Below are positions 9,041 to 17,908 of a stretch of DNA of 64,000 nucleotides, one piece after another. Both the position numbers and the translations under genes were made by a program. The DNA is taken from positions 186,001 through 250,000 of the forward strand of contig NZ_VFYR02000002.1 of assembly GCF_006489205.2 (NCBI RefSeq). The letters are read 5' to 3'. Origin of the DNA: Brevibacterium sp. XM4083. GTDB lineage: Bacteria > Actinomycetota > Actinomycetes > Actinomycetales > Brevibacteriaceae. Under the pieces are notes generated by a model. The model worked only from the letters and a program-made list of their open reading frames with translations. It made no database searches and had not been told where the DNA came from. Position 1 is the stretch's first letter. Each line of letters begins with the position of its first letter.

Positions 9041-9633
9041 CGAAGACCGTCATCGTCTGGCGGCACGGGCAGACGGACTTCAACCTGCAGCGGCGCTTCC
9101 AAGGACAGTCCGACATTCCGCTCAACGCCGTCGGAATCGATCAGGCCGAACGGGCCGCCGCGGTCCTCGCCGCCCGCAGTCCCGAACTCATCGTCTCCTC
9201 CGACCTGCTGCGCGCAGCGGTCACCGCCGACACCCTCGCCGACCGGCTGGGGACGAGCGTCGACCGCGATCCGCGCCTGCGGGAGATGGCCTTCGGCGAG
9301 TGGGAGGGCCTGACCCGCGAGGAGATTGCGGCAGTCTGGCCCGAGGAGCTCCACAAGTGGCTCTCCGGCGGTGACCCGAAGCCGCCCGGGGGAGAGACCC
9401 GCAGCGAGTCCTCGCAGCGAGTGGCCCGCGCCATCACCGACATCGTCACGACCTCGGACGCGGAGACGATCGCCATCGTCGCCCACGGTGCGGTGCTGCG
9501 CGGTGCCGCAGAGATCCTCCTCGAGATGACCGGATCCGGAAGACTCGCCGTCCTCGCGAACTGCGGGCACGGCGAATTCGGCTTCACCGGCGACACGTGG
9601 GTGCTGCGCAACTGGGGCGAAGCCCCCGACTGA
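9037..9633 (+). CDS. Histidine phosphatase (phosphoglycerate mutase-like) family protein
   Basis: This 198-residue protein has the catalytic RHG motif in VWRHGQTDFN, ELIVSSDLLRA, REMAFGEWEG with the acid/base Glu region, and the second catalytic His in IVAHGAVLRG. The family removes phosphate from small molecules or proteins through a phosphohistidine. The substrate cannot be told. A gene of this type next to rsfS and nadD is usual in actinobacteria. It is translationally coupled to rsfS and converges with the glycosyltransferase, with no bases between the stops. Confidence 0.88.
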   Translation: MTKTVIVWRHGQTDFNLQRRFQGQSDIPLNAVGIDQAERAAAVLAARSPELIVSSDLLRAAVTADTLADRLGTSVDRDPRLREMAFGEWEGLTREEIAAVWPEELHKWLSGGDPKPPGGETRSESSQRVARAITDIVTTSDAETIAIVAHGAVLRGAAEILLEMTGSGRLAVLANCGHGEFGFTGDTWVLRNWGEAPD

Positions 9634-10764
9634 TCACCGTCGCCTCGCGTTCACATCCCGGATGAGGCCGACGAGAGCGTCGGCCGACTCCGACCACGCG
9701 AACCTCTGCGACTGCACCTGCCCGGCCGCGGCGGCCCGTGCCCAGGCGTCGGGCTCGGTGAGTCTTCCGACCGCCTCGGCGATCGAGGCGGGATCGTCCT
9801 CGTCGAAGTACTCCGCCGCATCCCCGGCGATCTCATGGAAGATCGGGATGTCGGAGACCGCGACAGGCACGCCCTTGGCCATCGCCTCGATGACGGGCAG
9901 CCCGAAGCCCTCGGCGCGGGAGGCCGTGACGAGCGCTGTCGCCTCCTCGAGCAGCTGGGCGTACTCCTCATCGCTGACCCCGCGGTGGAAGACGACCCGC
10001 GCACGGTCGGGGATGAGCGCCCGCAGCGCCGCCTCCCGCCGCCCTTCGATCCGGCTCGCGATGTGAAGCGTCCACCCGGGCAGGTGCGCCAGGGCGCGGA
10101 TGAGGGTTTCGACGTTCTTGTACGGCATGAACGAGCCCATGTAGACCAGGGACCTCGCCCCCGAGCGATCGACCGATCGGGGTGCGGCGGCGGTGACCTC
10201 GGCGGCGTTGGAGACGACGGTCACCGGTTTCGTCGTCAGATGCTCCTCGGCGATGAGGGCCTTCGTCGTCTCACTCACCGCGGCGATCGCATCGGCCCGG
10301 TTGAGCAGCAGTCGCTGCGGGGCGTAGCTGAGATGGTAGAGCCGCCACAGCAGCCGCACCGGGGCCGGCAGGTCGGCCGGCGGGAGCGGATGCGAGTAGT
10401 AGATGAGGTCGTGGACGGTGAGGATGAGCCCGTAGCGGCGACCGGTCGACCCCATGACCTGCATCGTCGAGAACACGACATCGGCGCCGAGGTCGTTGAG
10501 CCGTTTCGCGATGCCCACCTCGGCGGGGGAGAGCGGGGAGCTGAGCTTGACCCACGGGCAGTCGGGGAGGAGGGCGAGCTGGTCCTCGTCGCTGATGATC
10601 GCGGTGACCTCGATGTCCGTGCCCGCGGTCGCCTCGAGGAGGGCCTCGAGCAGGCACGAACCGTACCGGGAGATCCCGTCATGATGGGTCGTTCGGGTGA
10701 AGCGCGCGTCGAAGAAGACCCTGATTCGGTCGGGGGCCTGTGGAACGCGTGGGTTTTTGCTCAT
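9634..10764 (-). CDS. Glycosyltransferase, GT4 family
   Basis: This 376-residue GT-B enzyme has an N-terminal domain with DARFTRTTHHDGISRYG and a C-terminal nucleotide-sugar domain with YMGSFMPYKNVETLI. The GT4 E-x7-E motif lies in EGFGLPVIEAMAKGVPVAVSD. Such enzymes add a sugar, often mannose or glucose, to lipids or polysaccharides at the inner membrane face. The acceptor is unknown. The ATG at 10764 is preferred over an upstream start at 10791 because CGGAG lies just ahead of it. It stands alone. Confidence 0.88.
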   Translation of the reverse strand: MSKNPRVPQAPDRIRVFFDARFTRTTHHDGISRYGSCLLEALLEATAGTDIEVTAIISDEDQLALLPDCPWVKLSSPLSPAEVGIAKRLNDLGADVVFSTMQVMGSTGRRYGLILTVHDLIYYSHPLPPADLPAPVRLLWRLYHLSYAPQRLLLNRADAIAAVSETTKALIAEEHLTTKPVTVVSNAAEVTAAAPRSVDRSGARSLVYMGSFMPYKNVETLIRALAHLPGWTLHIASRIEGRREAALRALIPDRARVVFHRGVSDEEYAQLLEEATALVTASRAEGFGLPVIEAMAKGVPVAVSDIPIFHEIAGDAAEYFDEDDPASIAEAVGRLTEPDAWARAAAAGQVQSQRFAWSESADALVGLIRDVNARRR

Positions 10765-10872
10765 GGAACTCCGAGTCGATAGTCTGAACATTCGAAAGTG
10801 AGCGTTCGCCGCGACGAAGGGCCAGTGAGTGAAGGAACCAGCACCTGCGTCCGAAGCCCTGAGGCTCCGGTC

Positions 10873-13800
10873 ATGATCCTAACGATTATCGCACTCGCCG
10901 CCCTCGTCGTCCTCACCCCGCTCCTCACCCGCCTCCTGGGTCGAGCCACCGGATGGCCGCTGGCCGCCGCCTACCTCGCCGTCGCCGCTCTCTTCACTCC
11001 CACCGCCGCCGAGGTGATGGCCGGGTCGACGCCGGAGGAGACCGTCTCATGGGTGCCGAGCCTCGGCGTCGACCTCGCCCTGCGCGCCGACGGCATCGGC
11101 GTGATCTTCACGTACATCGCCCTCGTCATCGGCGCCGTCGTCTTCGTCTATTCGACCGGATACCTGCCCAAGGGCCGCAATACGAGCTTCTACTGGCTCA
11201 TGGTGATCTTCACGTTCTCGATGGTCGCCCTCGTGCTCAGCAACAACCTCATCGTCCTCTTCATCTGCTGGGAACTGACGTCGCTGGCCTCGTTCTTCCT
11301 CATCGCCCGCTCCGGGTCGCCCGGGCAGGCACCGTCCCTGCGCACCCTGTTCATCACCTTCATCGGCGGCCTCACGCTGCTGGTCGCCGTGGGACTGACG
11401 ATCGCGGTGACCGGGACGACGAACCTCAACGAGGCGCTGCTCTCCGGAGCGTGGGCCGCGCAGCCGGCGGCCGCCACCCTCGTCGCCGTCCTCGTCGCGA
11501 TCGCCGGCATGACGAAGTCCGCGCAGTTCCCGTTCCATTCGTGGTTGCCCGACGCGATGGCCGCGGCCACCCCCGTCTCGGCCTACCTCCACGCCGCGGC
11601 CGTCGTCAAGGCCGGCGTCTTCCTCATGCTCCGGTTCTCCCCGGCCTTCCATGCGACCCCGGCCTGGAACATCCTCCTCATCACCTCGGGTCTCATCGCC
11701 GCGTGCATCGGCGGCTGGTTCGCGCTCAACCAGCACGACGTCAAGAAGCTCATGGCGTACTCGACGGTCTCCCAGCTCGGCCTCATCACCGCCGTCATCG
11801 GCGTCGGCACCGAAGCCGCGATCGCCGCGGCGGCCCTCCACATCATCGCCCACGCGCTCTTCAAGTCCGGCCTGTTCATGATGGTCGGCGTCGTCGACCA
11901 CCTCGCCGGGACCCGCGAACTCACCCGCATCCCGCGACTCATGGGTCCGGCCCCGACGGCCTTCGTCGTCATGATCCTCGGCTGCGCCTCGATGGCCGGG
12001 ATCCCGCCTCTGCTCGGCTTCGTGTCGAAGGAGTCGCTGTTCACCGCGCTCGTCGAATCCGGCGGTGCCGGGTGGATGCTCTTCGTCATCGCCGTCGCCG
12101 CCTCGGTGCTCACCTTCGCCTACTGCGCGAAGACGGTGTGGGGCGCGTTCATCGACGGCAAACCGGTGACGAAGTCCGAACTCGAGCACTCCTCACCGAT
12201 CATGCTCGCCGCCGCGGCCCTGCCGATCGTCGCCTCCCTCCCGCTCAGCCTCGTCCTCTACCTCTTCGACACCCCGCTCACCGCCGTGGTCGCCGCGGCG
12301 CTCCCCGGTGAGGTCGAACCCGTCCACGTGAAGTTCTGGCACGGATTCACCCCCGAGCTCATCGCCTCGGGCCTCATCATCGCCATCGGCATCGTCATCA
12401 TCATCAACCGCTCCCGCGTCTTCGTCTTCTTCCACCGCGCCCGGCTCAGCTTCGACGGCGCCGACGTCATCGCCGGCATCGCCGACGGCCTTCAGCGCCT
12501 CGGCCGCGGCCTCGGCATCGTCGTGCGCCCGATGAACTCGACCCCCTACCTGGCGACGACCCTCGGCGGCCTCGCGCTCATCACGTTCCTCTCCGTGCCT
12601 GCGGTCTACCCGAGCCTGCCGCCGCTCCAGGAGAACCTGTGGCGGCCCGCGGACATCATCCTCCTCGTCCTCATCACCGTCGCCGTCCTCGTCGTGTGCA
12701 CCTCGCACTCGCGTCTGACCACGGTCGTCGCGCTCTCGGCCATCGGCATCCTCGCGACCGTGCAGATCCTCGCCCTCGGCGCGCCCGACGTCACCCTCAC
12801 CCAGCTGCTCGTCGAGGCGATGACGATCATCGTCATCATGCTCGTCCTCCAGAAGCTGCCCCGGTCGTTCTGGCGGTACTCGAAGCGCCTGCAGTCGAGC
12901 CGGGCGATCTTCGCGATCCTCGTCGGCATCGCCGTCACCGTGCTCACCCTCATGCTCAACGGACGGCGTGAGCGCTCCGACCTCGGTCTCTACTACATCG
13001 AACAGGCCCCGGAGATCAGCGGCGGCCACAACATCGTCAACACGATCCTCGTCGAGTTCCGTGCGCTCGATACGCTCGGCGAGCTCACTGTGCTCGGCAT
13101 GGCCGGCATCGCGATCGTCGCCGTGATGTCGACGGTCAAGGACCGCTACATCGACCCGCCGGCGGAGAACATCCCGGAACCGCCGCGACGGGCGTGGGTG
13201 ACGGTGCGCCCGAAGGGCACAAGCGCCTACCGCGGCGTCCACGAGGCGTGGCCCAACGTCATCCCGCTGCAGCTGACGATCAAGGTGCTCGGACCGCTGC
13301 TCATCATCGCCTCGCTGATGATCTTCTGGCGCGGCCACAACGAACCCGGCGGCGGCTTCATCGCCGCGCTCGTCGGCTCCGCCGTCATCGGCCTGCTCTA
13401 CATGTCGACGGCCAAGGACCGCGCCATCGGACCCCCACGGGCGCCCCTCTACCTCATCGGCCTCGGCATCGGCATCGCCGTGGTCACCGGCCTGCTCGGG
13501 CTGATCTTCGCCGGATCCTTCCTCGAGCCGCTGCACACCTACATCCTCGGGCAGCGCTTCACGACCTCGATGCTCTTCGACGTCGGCGTCTACCTCGCCG
13601 TCCTCGGCCTCATCCTCCTCTCCTTCAACATCCTCGGCGTCTCCGACTCCGCGGCGACCCCGGCCGGTGACGACGTCCTCACCGACGGCATCATCCGCCG
13701 TGACGTCGAACTCACGCGTGAGCGCGCCGATGAGCTCCTCTACGGTGAGCTGCGCGGACCGCTCGAATCGATCAGGGGCGAGCGGCCCGGCCGCGGAGAG

Positions 13801-13920
13801 AAGATCGCCGGACGCGGCTCCGAGGAGAAGGCCAAGGCCTCGACGACGCACATCCTCGACGGTGATGCACCGCTCGACCGCGGTGAAGCCCCGACCACGA
13901 AGGAGGGGGATCCGCGATGA
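10873..13920 (+). CDS. mrpA: Na+/H+ antiporter subunit A (fused MrpA/MrpB type)
   Basis: This protein of about 1015 residues is the large Mrp subunit. The N-terminal half is a NuoL-like proton-translocating domain (WELTSLASFFLI, GMTKSAQFPFHSWLPDAMAAA, KKLMAYSTVSQLG). The C-terminal part carries the MrpB-like domain (LLIIASLMIFWRGHNEPGGG). A hydrophilic tail of about 80 residues follows. The complex exchanges cytoplasmic Na+ for protons and supports salt and alkali tolerance. The ATG at 10873 gives the usual MILTIIAL start. A GTG at 10798 in frame is possible but adds an atypical 25-residue lead. Next gene overlaps by 4 bases. Confidence 0.95.
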   Translation: MILTIIALAALVVLTPLLTRLLGRATGWPLAAAYLAVAALFTPTAAEVMAGSTPEETVSWVPSLGVDLALRADGIGVIFTYIALVIGAVVFVYSTGYLPKGRNTSFYWLMVIFTFSMVALVLSNNLIVLFICWELTSLASFFLIARSGSPGQAPSLRTLFITFIGGLTLLVAVGLTIAVTGTTNLNEALLSGAWAAQPAAATLVAVLVAIAGMTKSAQFPFHSWLPDAMAAATPVSAYLHAAAVVKAGVFLMLRFSPAFHATPAWNILLITSGLIAACIGGWFALNQHDVKKLMAYSTVSQLGLITAVIGVGTEAAIAAAALHIIAHALFKSGLFMMVGVVDHLAGTRELTRIPRLMGPAPTAFVVMILGCASMAGIPPLLGFVSKESLFTALVESGGAGWMLFVIAVAASVLTFAYCAKTVWGAFIDGKPVTKSELEHSSPIMLAAAALPIVASLPLSLVLYLFDTPLTAVVAAALPGEVEPVHVKFWHGFTPELIASGLIIAIGIVIIINRSRVFVFFHRARLSFDGADVIAGIADGLQRLGRGLGIVVRPMNSTPYLATTLGGLALITFLSVPAVYPSLPPLQENLWRPADIILLVLITVAVLVVCTSHSRLTTVVALSAIGILATVQILALGAPDVTLTQLLVEAMTIIVIMLVLQKLPRSFWRYSKRLQSSRAIFAILVGIAVTVLTLMLNGRRERSDLGLYYIEQAPEISGGHNIVNTILVEFRALDTLGELTVLGMAGIAIVAVMSTVKDRYIDPPAENIPEPPRRAWVTVRPKGTSAYRGVHEAWPNVIPLQLTIKVLGPLLIIASLMIFWRGHNEPGGGFIAALVGSAVIGLLYMSTAKDRAIGPPRAPLYLIGLGIGIAVVTGLLGLIFAGSFLEPLHTYILGQRFTTSMLFDVGVYLAVLGLILLSFNILGVSDSAATPAGDDVLTDGIIRRDVELTRERADELLYGELRGPLESIRGERPGRGEKIAGRGSEEKAKASTTHILDGDAPLDRGEAPTTKEGDPR

Positions 13921-14249
13921 TCCTTGCCCTGACGATCGGCGTGCTCACCGCCGGCGGTGTCTACCTCATGATGCAGCGGTCCATGGTCCGCGGCGTCTTC
14001 GGCCTCACCCTGATCTCGCACGCCGCGAACTTCATCCTGCTGTCCGCCGGAGTCGGGGCCTGGCGCGTCGAGCCGCTCGCCGAACGCGGTGACCAGACCA
14101 TGGCCGCCGACCCGCTGCCGCAGGCGTTCGTCCTCACCGCGATCGTCATCACGCTCGCGGTGACGATCTTCATGCTCGCCCTCGCCGTGCTCGGCCACGA
14201 CGACGACCAGAAGCGCGCTCCGGAGACCGGGGAGGTCCGCGAATCGTGA
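13917..14249 (+). CDS. mrpC: Na+/H+ antiporter subunit C
   Basis: This 110-residue NuoK-like protein has three membrane helices, with the family stretch GVYLMMQRSMVRGVFGLTLISHAANF and DPLPQAFVLTAIVI. It is one of the small hydrophobic subunits of the Mrp complex. It starts in the ATGA overlap with mrpA and overlaps mrpD by 4 bases. Confidence 0.95.
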   Translation: MILALTIGVLTAGGVYLMMQRSMVRGVFGLTLISHAANFILLSAGVGAWRVEPLAERGDQTMAADPLPQAFVLTAIVITLAVTIFMLALAVLGHDDDQKRAPETGEVRES

Positions 14250-15763
14250 ACTCCTCCCTCCTGCTCCTCCTCGTCGCGATCCCGCTGCTCGCCTCGGCGC
14301 TCAGCGTGCTCATCACCTCCCGCACCTTCGACCGCATCCTGCTCTTCGCCGTGCCCTCCTTCGTCGGCGCCGCGGCGATCGGGCTGCTCGTCCTCCACCG
14401 CACGGAACCGGTCGTCGCCCATTCCGTCGGCGGTTACATCCCGGGACTGGCGATCCCGTTCGTCTCGGACACGTTCACCGCCCTCATGCTGCTCCTGACG
14501 TCGCTGACGTCCCTGGTCAGCTGCATCTTCCTCGTGAGCACGGGGGAGGACCAGTACCGGTTCGTCCCGGCGCTCATCCTCATGATGCTCACCGGTGTCT
14601 ACGGGGCGATCCTCACCGGCGACCTCTTCAACTTCTTCGTCTTCGTCGAGGTCATGGTGCTGCCGGCCTACGCGCTCATCGCGGTCACGGGAACGTGGCG
14701 CCGCCTCGGCGTGGGGCGGATGTTCGTCATGGTCAACCTGCTCACCTCGACCCTGCTGCTCATCGGCGTCGGCTTCGTCTACGGTGCCCTCGGCACCGTC
14801 AACCTCGCCGTGCTCGCCTCCCTCGGCACCCCGACGGGACAGGGGGCGCTCGCGCTCGGGATCGTCCTCTTCGCCCTGCTCGTCAAGGCCGGCGGCGCCC
14901 CGTTCCACGGCTGGTTGGCCCGCAGCTACCCGAACACCTCGGCGGGGATGATGTCGCTCTTCGCCGGTCTCCACTCGAAGGTCGCCCTCTACGCGATCTA
15001 CCGCATCTGCACGACCGTCTACGGTGAGCCCCCGGCCTGGGCCAACGCGATCGTCGCGATCGCCGTGGTCAGCATCCTCGTCGGCTCCCTCTCCGGCTTC
15101 GGACAGAACCGGGTGCGCAACGTCCTCGCGTTCCAGATGACCTCCGGCGTCGGCCACATCCTCCTCGGCGTCGCCCTGCTCACCGCCCAGGCCCTGGCCG
15201 CCGGTGCCTTCTACATGGTCCACCACATGATCACGATGGCCGGTCTCCTCCTCGTCATGGGCGCGATCGAGCAGACCTACGGCACCGGGTCGTTCAAGAA
15301 GCTCTCCGGTCTGGCCAGTCGGGAGAAGTGGGCGGCGGTGCTCATGGTCCTCGGTCTCTTCTCCCTCATCGGCCTGCCCCCGACCTCGGGCATGTGGGGG
15401 AAGATCGGCTTGATCTCCGCGGCCACCGCCGTCGAGGACGCCGCCGGCTGGTGGCTCGTCTCCGCGATTGTCATCGGCTCGCTCATCTCCATGCTCGCCC
15501 TGCAGAACACGTGGCGCAACACGTTCTGGGGCGCCCCGATGCAGTCGTACCGCCCCGATTCCGCGGAGACCGGACGCGCCGCCTCGGTGGCGATCACCGA
15601 TGATGTGCGCATCCCCGGTCGGCTGCTCGTGCCGGCGACGATCCTCATCGCGCTGTCCGTGGCGATCTTCGTCTGGCCCGAACCCCTGCTCGAGATCACC
15701 GGGCGGGCCGCGGCGGGACTGCTCGACCACACCGAATACATCGAGGCGGTGATCGGACGATGA
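14246..15763 (+). CDS. mrpD: Na+/H+ antiporter subunit D
   Basis: This 505-residue NuoN/NuoM-like subunit has about 14 membrane helices and conserved stretches FNFFVFVEVMVLPAYALI, LLVKAGGAPFHGWL and FSLIGLPPTSGMWGK. It carries one of the two predicted proton channels of the Mrp antiporter. A loop near the C-terminus (about 420-460) is hydrophilic. GTG start in a 4-base overlap with mrpC. Confidence 0.95.
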   Translation: MNSSLLLLLVAIPLLASALSVLITSRTFDRILLFAVPSFVGAAAIGLLVLHRTEPVVAHSVGGYIPGLAIPFVSDTFTALMLLLTSLTSLVSCIFLVSTGEDQYRFVPALILMMLTGVYGAILTGDLFNFFVFVEVMVLPAYALIAVTGTWRRLGVGRMFVMVNLLTSTLLLIGVGFVYGALGTVNLAVLASLGTPTGQGALALGIVLFALLVKAGGAPFHGWLARSYPNTSAGMMSLFAGLHSKVALYAIYRICTTVYGEPPAWANAIVAIAVVSILVGSLSGFGQNRVRNVLAFQMTSGVGHILLGVALLTAQALAAGAFYMVHHMITMAGLLLVMGAIEQTYGTGSFKKLSGLASREKWAAVLMVLGLFSLIGLPPTSGMWGKIGLISAATAVEDAAGWWLVSAIVIGSLISMLALQNTWRNTFWGAPMQSYRPDSAETGRAASVAITDDVRIPGRLLVPATILIALSVAIFVWPEPLLEITGRAAAGLLDHTEYIEAVIGR

Positions 15764-16203
15764 GGCGAATCCTCCACGGCATCTCCTACGTCCTCTACAT
15801 TCTCTGGGCGATCATCACGGGATCGGCGACGGTCGTCGGCCACCTCTTCCGCGTCGGCCGGCCCTACGCCCACCCGATGATCGTCGAGGTGCCCCTGCGC
15901 TGCCGCACCGACCTCGAGGTCACCCTCTTCGCCTCGTCGATCACGATCACCCCGGGCACGCTCGTCACCGCGATCGCCGCAGGCACCGCGACCACCCCGC
16001 CGGTGTTCTTCGTCCACTGCCTCTTCGAGGACTCCGAGGAGGACGCACTGGCCGGTCTCTACGACATGGAGTCGCGCCTGCTCGCGATGACCCGGGGCCG
16101 GGCGCCGCAGTCCTCGGCCTCGGACGTCGCCGAGGTGGAGGCCGCGTGGGTCGACCCCGGCCCCCACAATCCGTCCGCCGAAGAGGAGAGGAGAGGGCGA
16201 TGA
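15760..16203 (+). CDS. mrpE: Na+/H+ antiporter subunit E
   Basis: This 147-residue protein has an N-terminal hydrophobic stretch and a conserved middle (VEVPLRCRTDLEVTLFASSITITPGT) followed by FVHCLFEDSEEDALAGLYDMESRLL. It matches MrpE, needed for assembly of the complex. The tail after about residue 115 is polar and variable. It is coupled to both neighbours by 4-base overlaps. Confidence 0.92.
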   Translation: MRRILHGISYVLYILWAIITGSATVVGHLFRVGRPYAHPMIVEVPLRCRTDLEVTLFASSITITPGTLVTAIAAGTATTPPVFFVHCLFEDSEEDALAGLYDMESRLLAMTRGRAPQSSASDVAEVEAAWVDPGPHNPSAEEERRGR

Positions 16204-16460
16204 CCGTCATCGTCGCCATCTGTGCGATCATTCTCGCCGCCGCGATCGTCGTCGGCCTCATCCGCGTGCTCACCGCCCGCGATCTGGGGTCCCGCGCGGT
16301 CGTCAGCGATCTCATCTACTTCTGTGCGATCGGAATCCTGACGATGATCGCGATCGGCGTGTCGTCCTCGATCGTCCTCGACGTCATCTTCCTCGCCTCG
16401 ATGGTCGGCATCCTGGCGACGATCGCCCTGTCCCGGATCCTCACGAGGGGGCACCGCTGA
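16200..16460 (+). CDS. mrpF: Na+/H+ antiporter subunit F
   Basis: This 86-residue protein with three membrane helices has the MrpF signature RDLGSRAVVSDLIYF and LDVIFLASMVGILATIALSR. The ATG at 16200 lies in the overlap with mrpE and is preceded by GAGGAGAGG. The frame is open upstream, but the earlier start would lie inside mrpE. Confidence 0.93.
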   Translation: MTVIVAICAIILAAAIVVGLIRVLTARDLGSRAVVSDLIYFCAIGILTMIAIGVSSSIVLDVIFLASMVGILATIALSRILTRGHR

Positions 16461-16834
16461 TGTCGGACACCGTCGCCACCGTTCTCGTCGGGATCTTCGG
16501 CATCACCGGGTCCCTGCTCATGCTCGCCTCGGCGCTGGCGATGTTCCGGGTCAAGGACGCGCTCTCCCGGATCAACGTGTTCTCCCCGGCCACCGGCCTG
16601 GGCATGCCGCTCATCGTCGTCGCCGCCTACATCCACACGCTCCACACCGAGGGCTTCAGGGTGATGACGCTGTTCATCGCGATCATCGCCATCCTCTGCC
16701 TCATCATCGTCTCCTCGGTCGCGAGCAACACGCTGTCGCGGGCGAGTGTGCTGTCCGGGCAGCCGATCTACCGCAAGACCTCTCCGAACCGTCTGGCCCA
16801 GCCCCCGGAGGGCATCGAGGACCCGGCTCCGTGA
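16460..16834 (+). CDS. mrpG: Na+/H+ antiporter subunit G
   Basis: This 124-residue protein is the last Mrp subunit. Three membrane helices and the stretch LALAMFRVKDALSRINVFSPATGLGMPLIV are typical of MrpG. Its start overlaps the final base of mrpF. About 100 bases separate it from the iron uptake genes, so the mrp operon ends here. Confidence 0.93.
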   Translation: MSDTVATVLVGIFGITGSLLMLASALAMFRVKDALSRINVFSPATGLGMPLIVVAAYIHTLHTEGFRVMTLFIAIIAILCLIIVSSVASNTLSRASVLSGQPIYRKTSPNRLAQPPEGIEDPAP

Positions 16835-16868
16835 GACAGCGTGGCAAGGATTCGCGGCGCTCTGAGGC

Positions 16869-16887
16869 TTAAGTAAGGCTTTCCTTA
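16869..16887 (+). promoter_or_regulatory. DtxR/IdeR-type iron box before efeU
   Basis: TTAAGTAAGGCTTTCCTTA agrees with the known iron-box consensus TTAGGTTAGGCTAACCTAA at 14 of 19 positions and keeps the inner TAAGG/CCTTA palindrome. A -10-like TACGCT follows at 16891-16896, so a bound iron repressor would cover the promoter. This predicts efeUOB expression in low iron. Confidence 0.75.
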
Positions 16888-16942
16888 TGCTACGCTGAGC
16901 GAGCCGTGCCCCGCGGCGCTCCCCAGGACCAGAAAGCCGCCC

Positions 16943-17800
16943 ATGTTCCAGACATTCCTCATCGGCCTGCGTGAAGGCCTCGAGGCCGCTCTCATCGTGA
17001 GCATCCTCATCGGCTACCTCGGCAGGATCGGCCGGACCCGTGAGGTCAGGGCGATGTGGTGGGGGATCGCCGCGGCGATCCTCGTGTCCCTCGGCTTCGG
17101 GGCGCTGCTCACCTTCGGTCCCTCGACGCTGACGTTCGAGGCCCAGGAGTTCATCGGCGGGACCCTGTCGATCATCGCCGTCGGCTTCGTCACGTGGATG
17201 ATCTTCTGGATGGCCACGACGGCGAAGAGCCTCGGCGGGGAGCTGCGGGCGGCGGCGGACAAGGCCCTCGACGGTCCCGTCATCGGGCTCGTCATCCTCG
17301 GCGCCTTCTCCGTCGGCCGGGAAGGACTCGAGACCGCGCTCTTCCTCTGGGCCGCCACCCGCGCGAACGCCACCGGCACCACCTCGGCGCTCGGACTCAC
17401 GGCGGCAGCGATCGCCGGCATCGCCATCGCCATCGTCCTCGCGTGGCTCATCGCCAAGGGCCTGCTCAGACTCAACCTCTCGGCGTTCTTCCGCTATTCG
17501 GGGGCGTTCCTCATCCTCATCGCCGCCGGCGTCCTCGCGTACGGATTCCACGACCTCCAGGAAGCCGGAGTCGTCCCCGGCCTCCACGCCCTGGCCTTCG
17601 ACGTCTCCGATGCCATTCCGCCAACGAGCTGGTACGGGGTCCTGCTCAAGGGCATCTTCAACTTCTCCCCGGCGACGACGTGGGTCGAGTTCACCGTGTG
17701 GTGGCTCTACGTCCTCATCGTCGGCGCGCTCTTCATCCGCAGCCTCCGCGCCTCCCCGGCACCGGCGGCGCAACAGGCCGACCGCGGCGTCGCCGCCTGA
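16943..17800 (+). CDS. efeU: High-affinity iron permease, FTR1 family (EfeU)
   Basis: This 285-residue membrane protein has two REGLE iron-binding motifs, at residues 10-14 and 126-130, and about seven hydrophobic helices. This is the pattern of FTR1/EfeU permeases that move ferric iron through the cytoplasmic membrane. It is the first gene after an iron box and is followed by efeO and efeB, making the complete three-part EfeUOB system. The ATG at 16943 gives the family N-terminus. Confidence 0.95.
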   Translation: MFQTFLIGLREGLEAALIVSILIGYLGRIGRTREVRAMWWGIAAAILVSLGFGALLTFGPSTLTFEAQEFIGGTLSIIAVGFVTWMIFWMATTAKSLGGELRAAADKALDGPVIGLVILGAFSVGREGLETALFLWAATRANATGTTSALGLTAAAIAGIAIAIVLAWLIAKGLLRLNLSAFFRYSGAFLILIAAGVLAYGFHDLQEAGVVPGLHALAFDVSDAIPPTSWYGVLLKGIFNFSPATTWVEFTVWWLYVLIVGALFIRSLRASPAPAAQQADRGVAA

Positions 17801-17908
17801 GCGTCGCCACCGGCGACCCCACCCTGATCCCACTCGTGCCGGTTCCCCGGCGACCGCCTCGGCTGACCTCCCTCTGCCTCTTCGCAGGCCAACGAACAAA
17901 GGACCGAT

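Noticed and set aside
10798..10872. Earlier GTG start for mrpA
   Set aside because: It adds a polar 25-residue lead that MrpA proteins lack. The ATG at 10873 starts directly with the first membrane helix.
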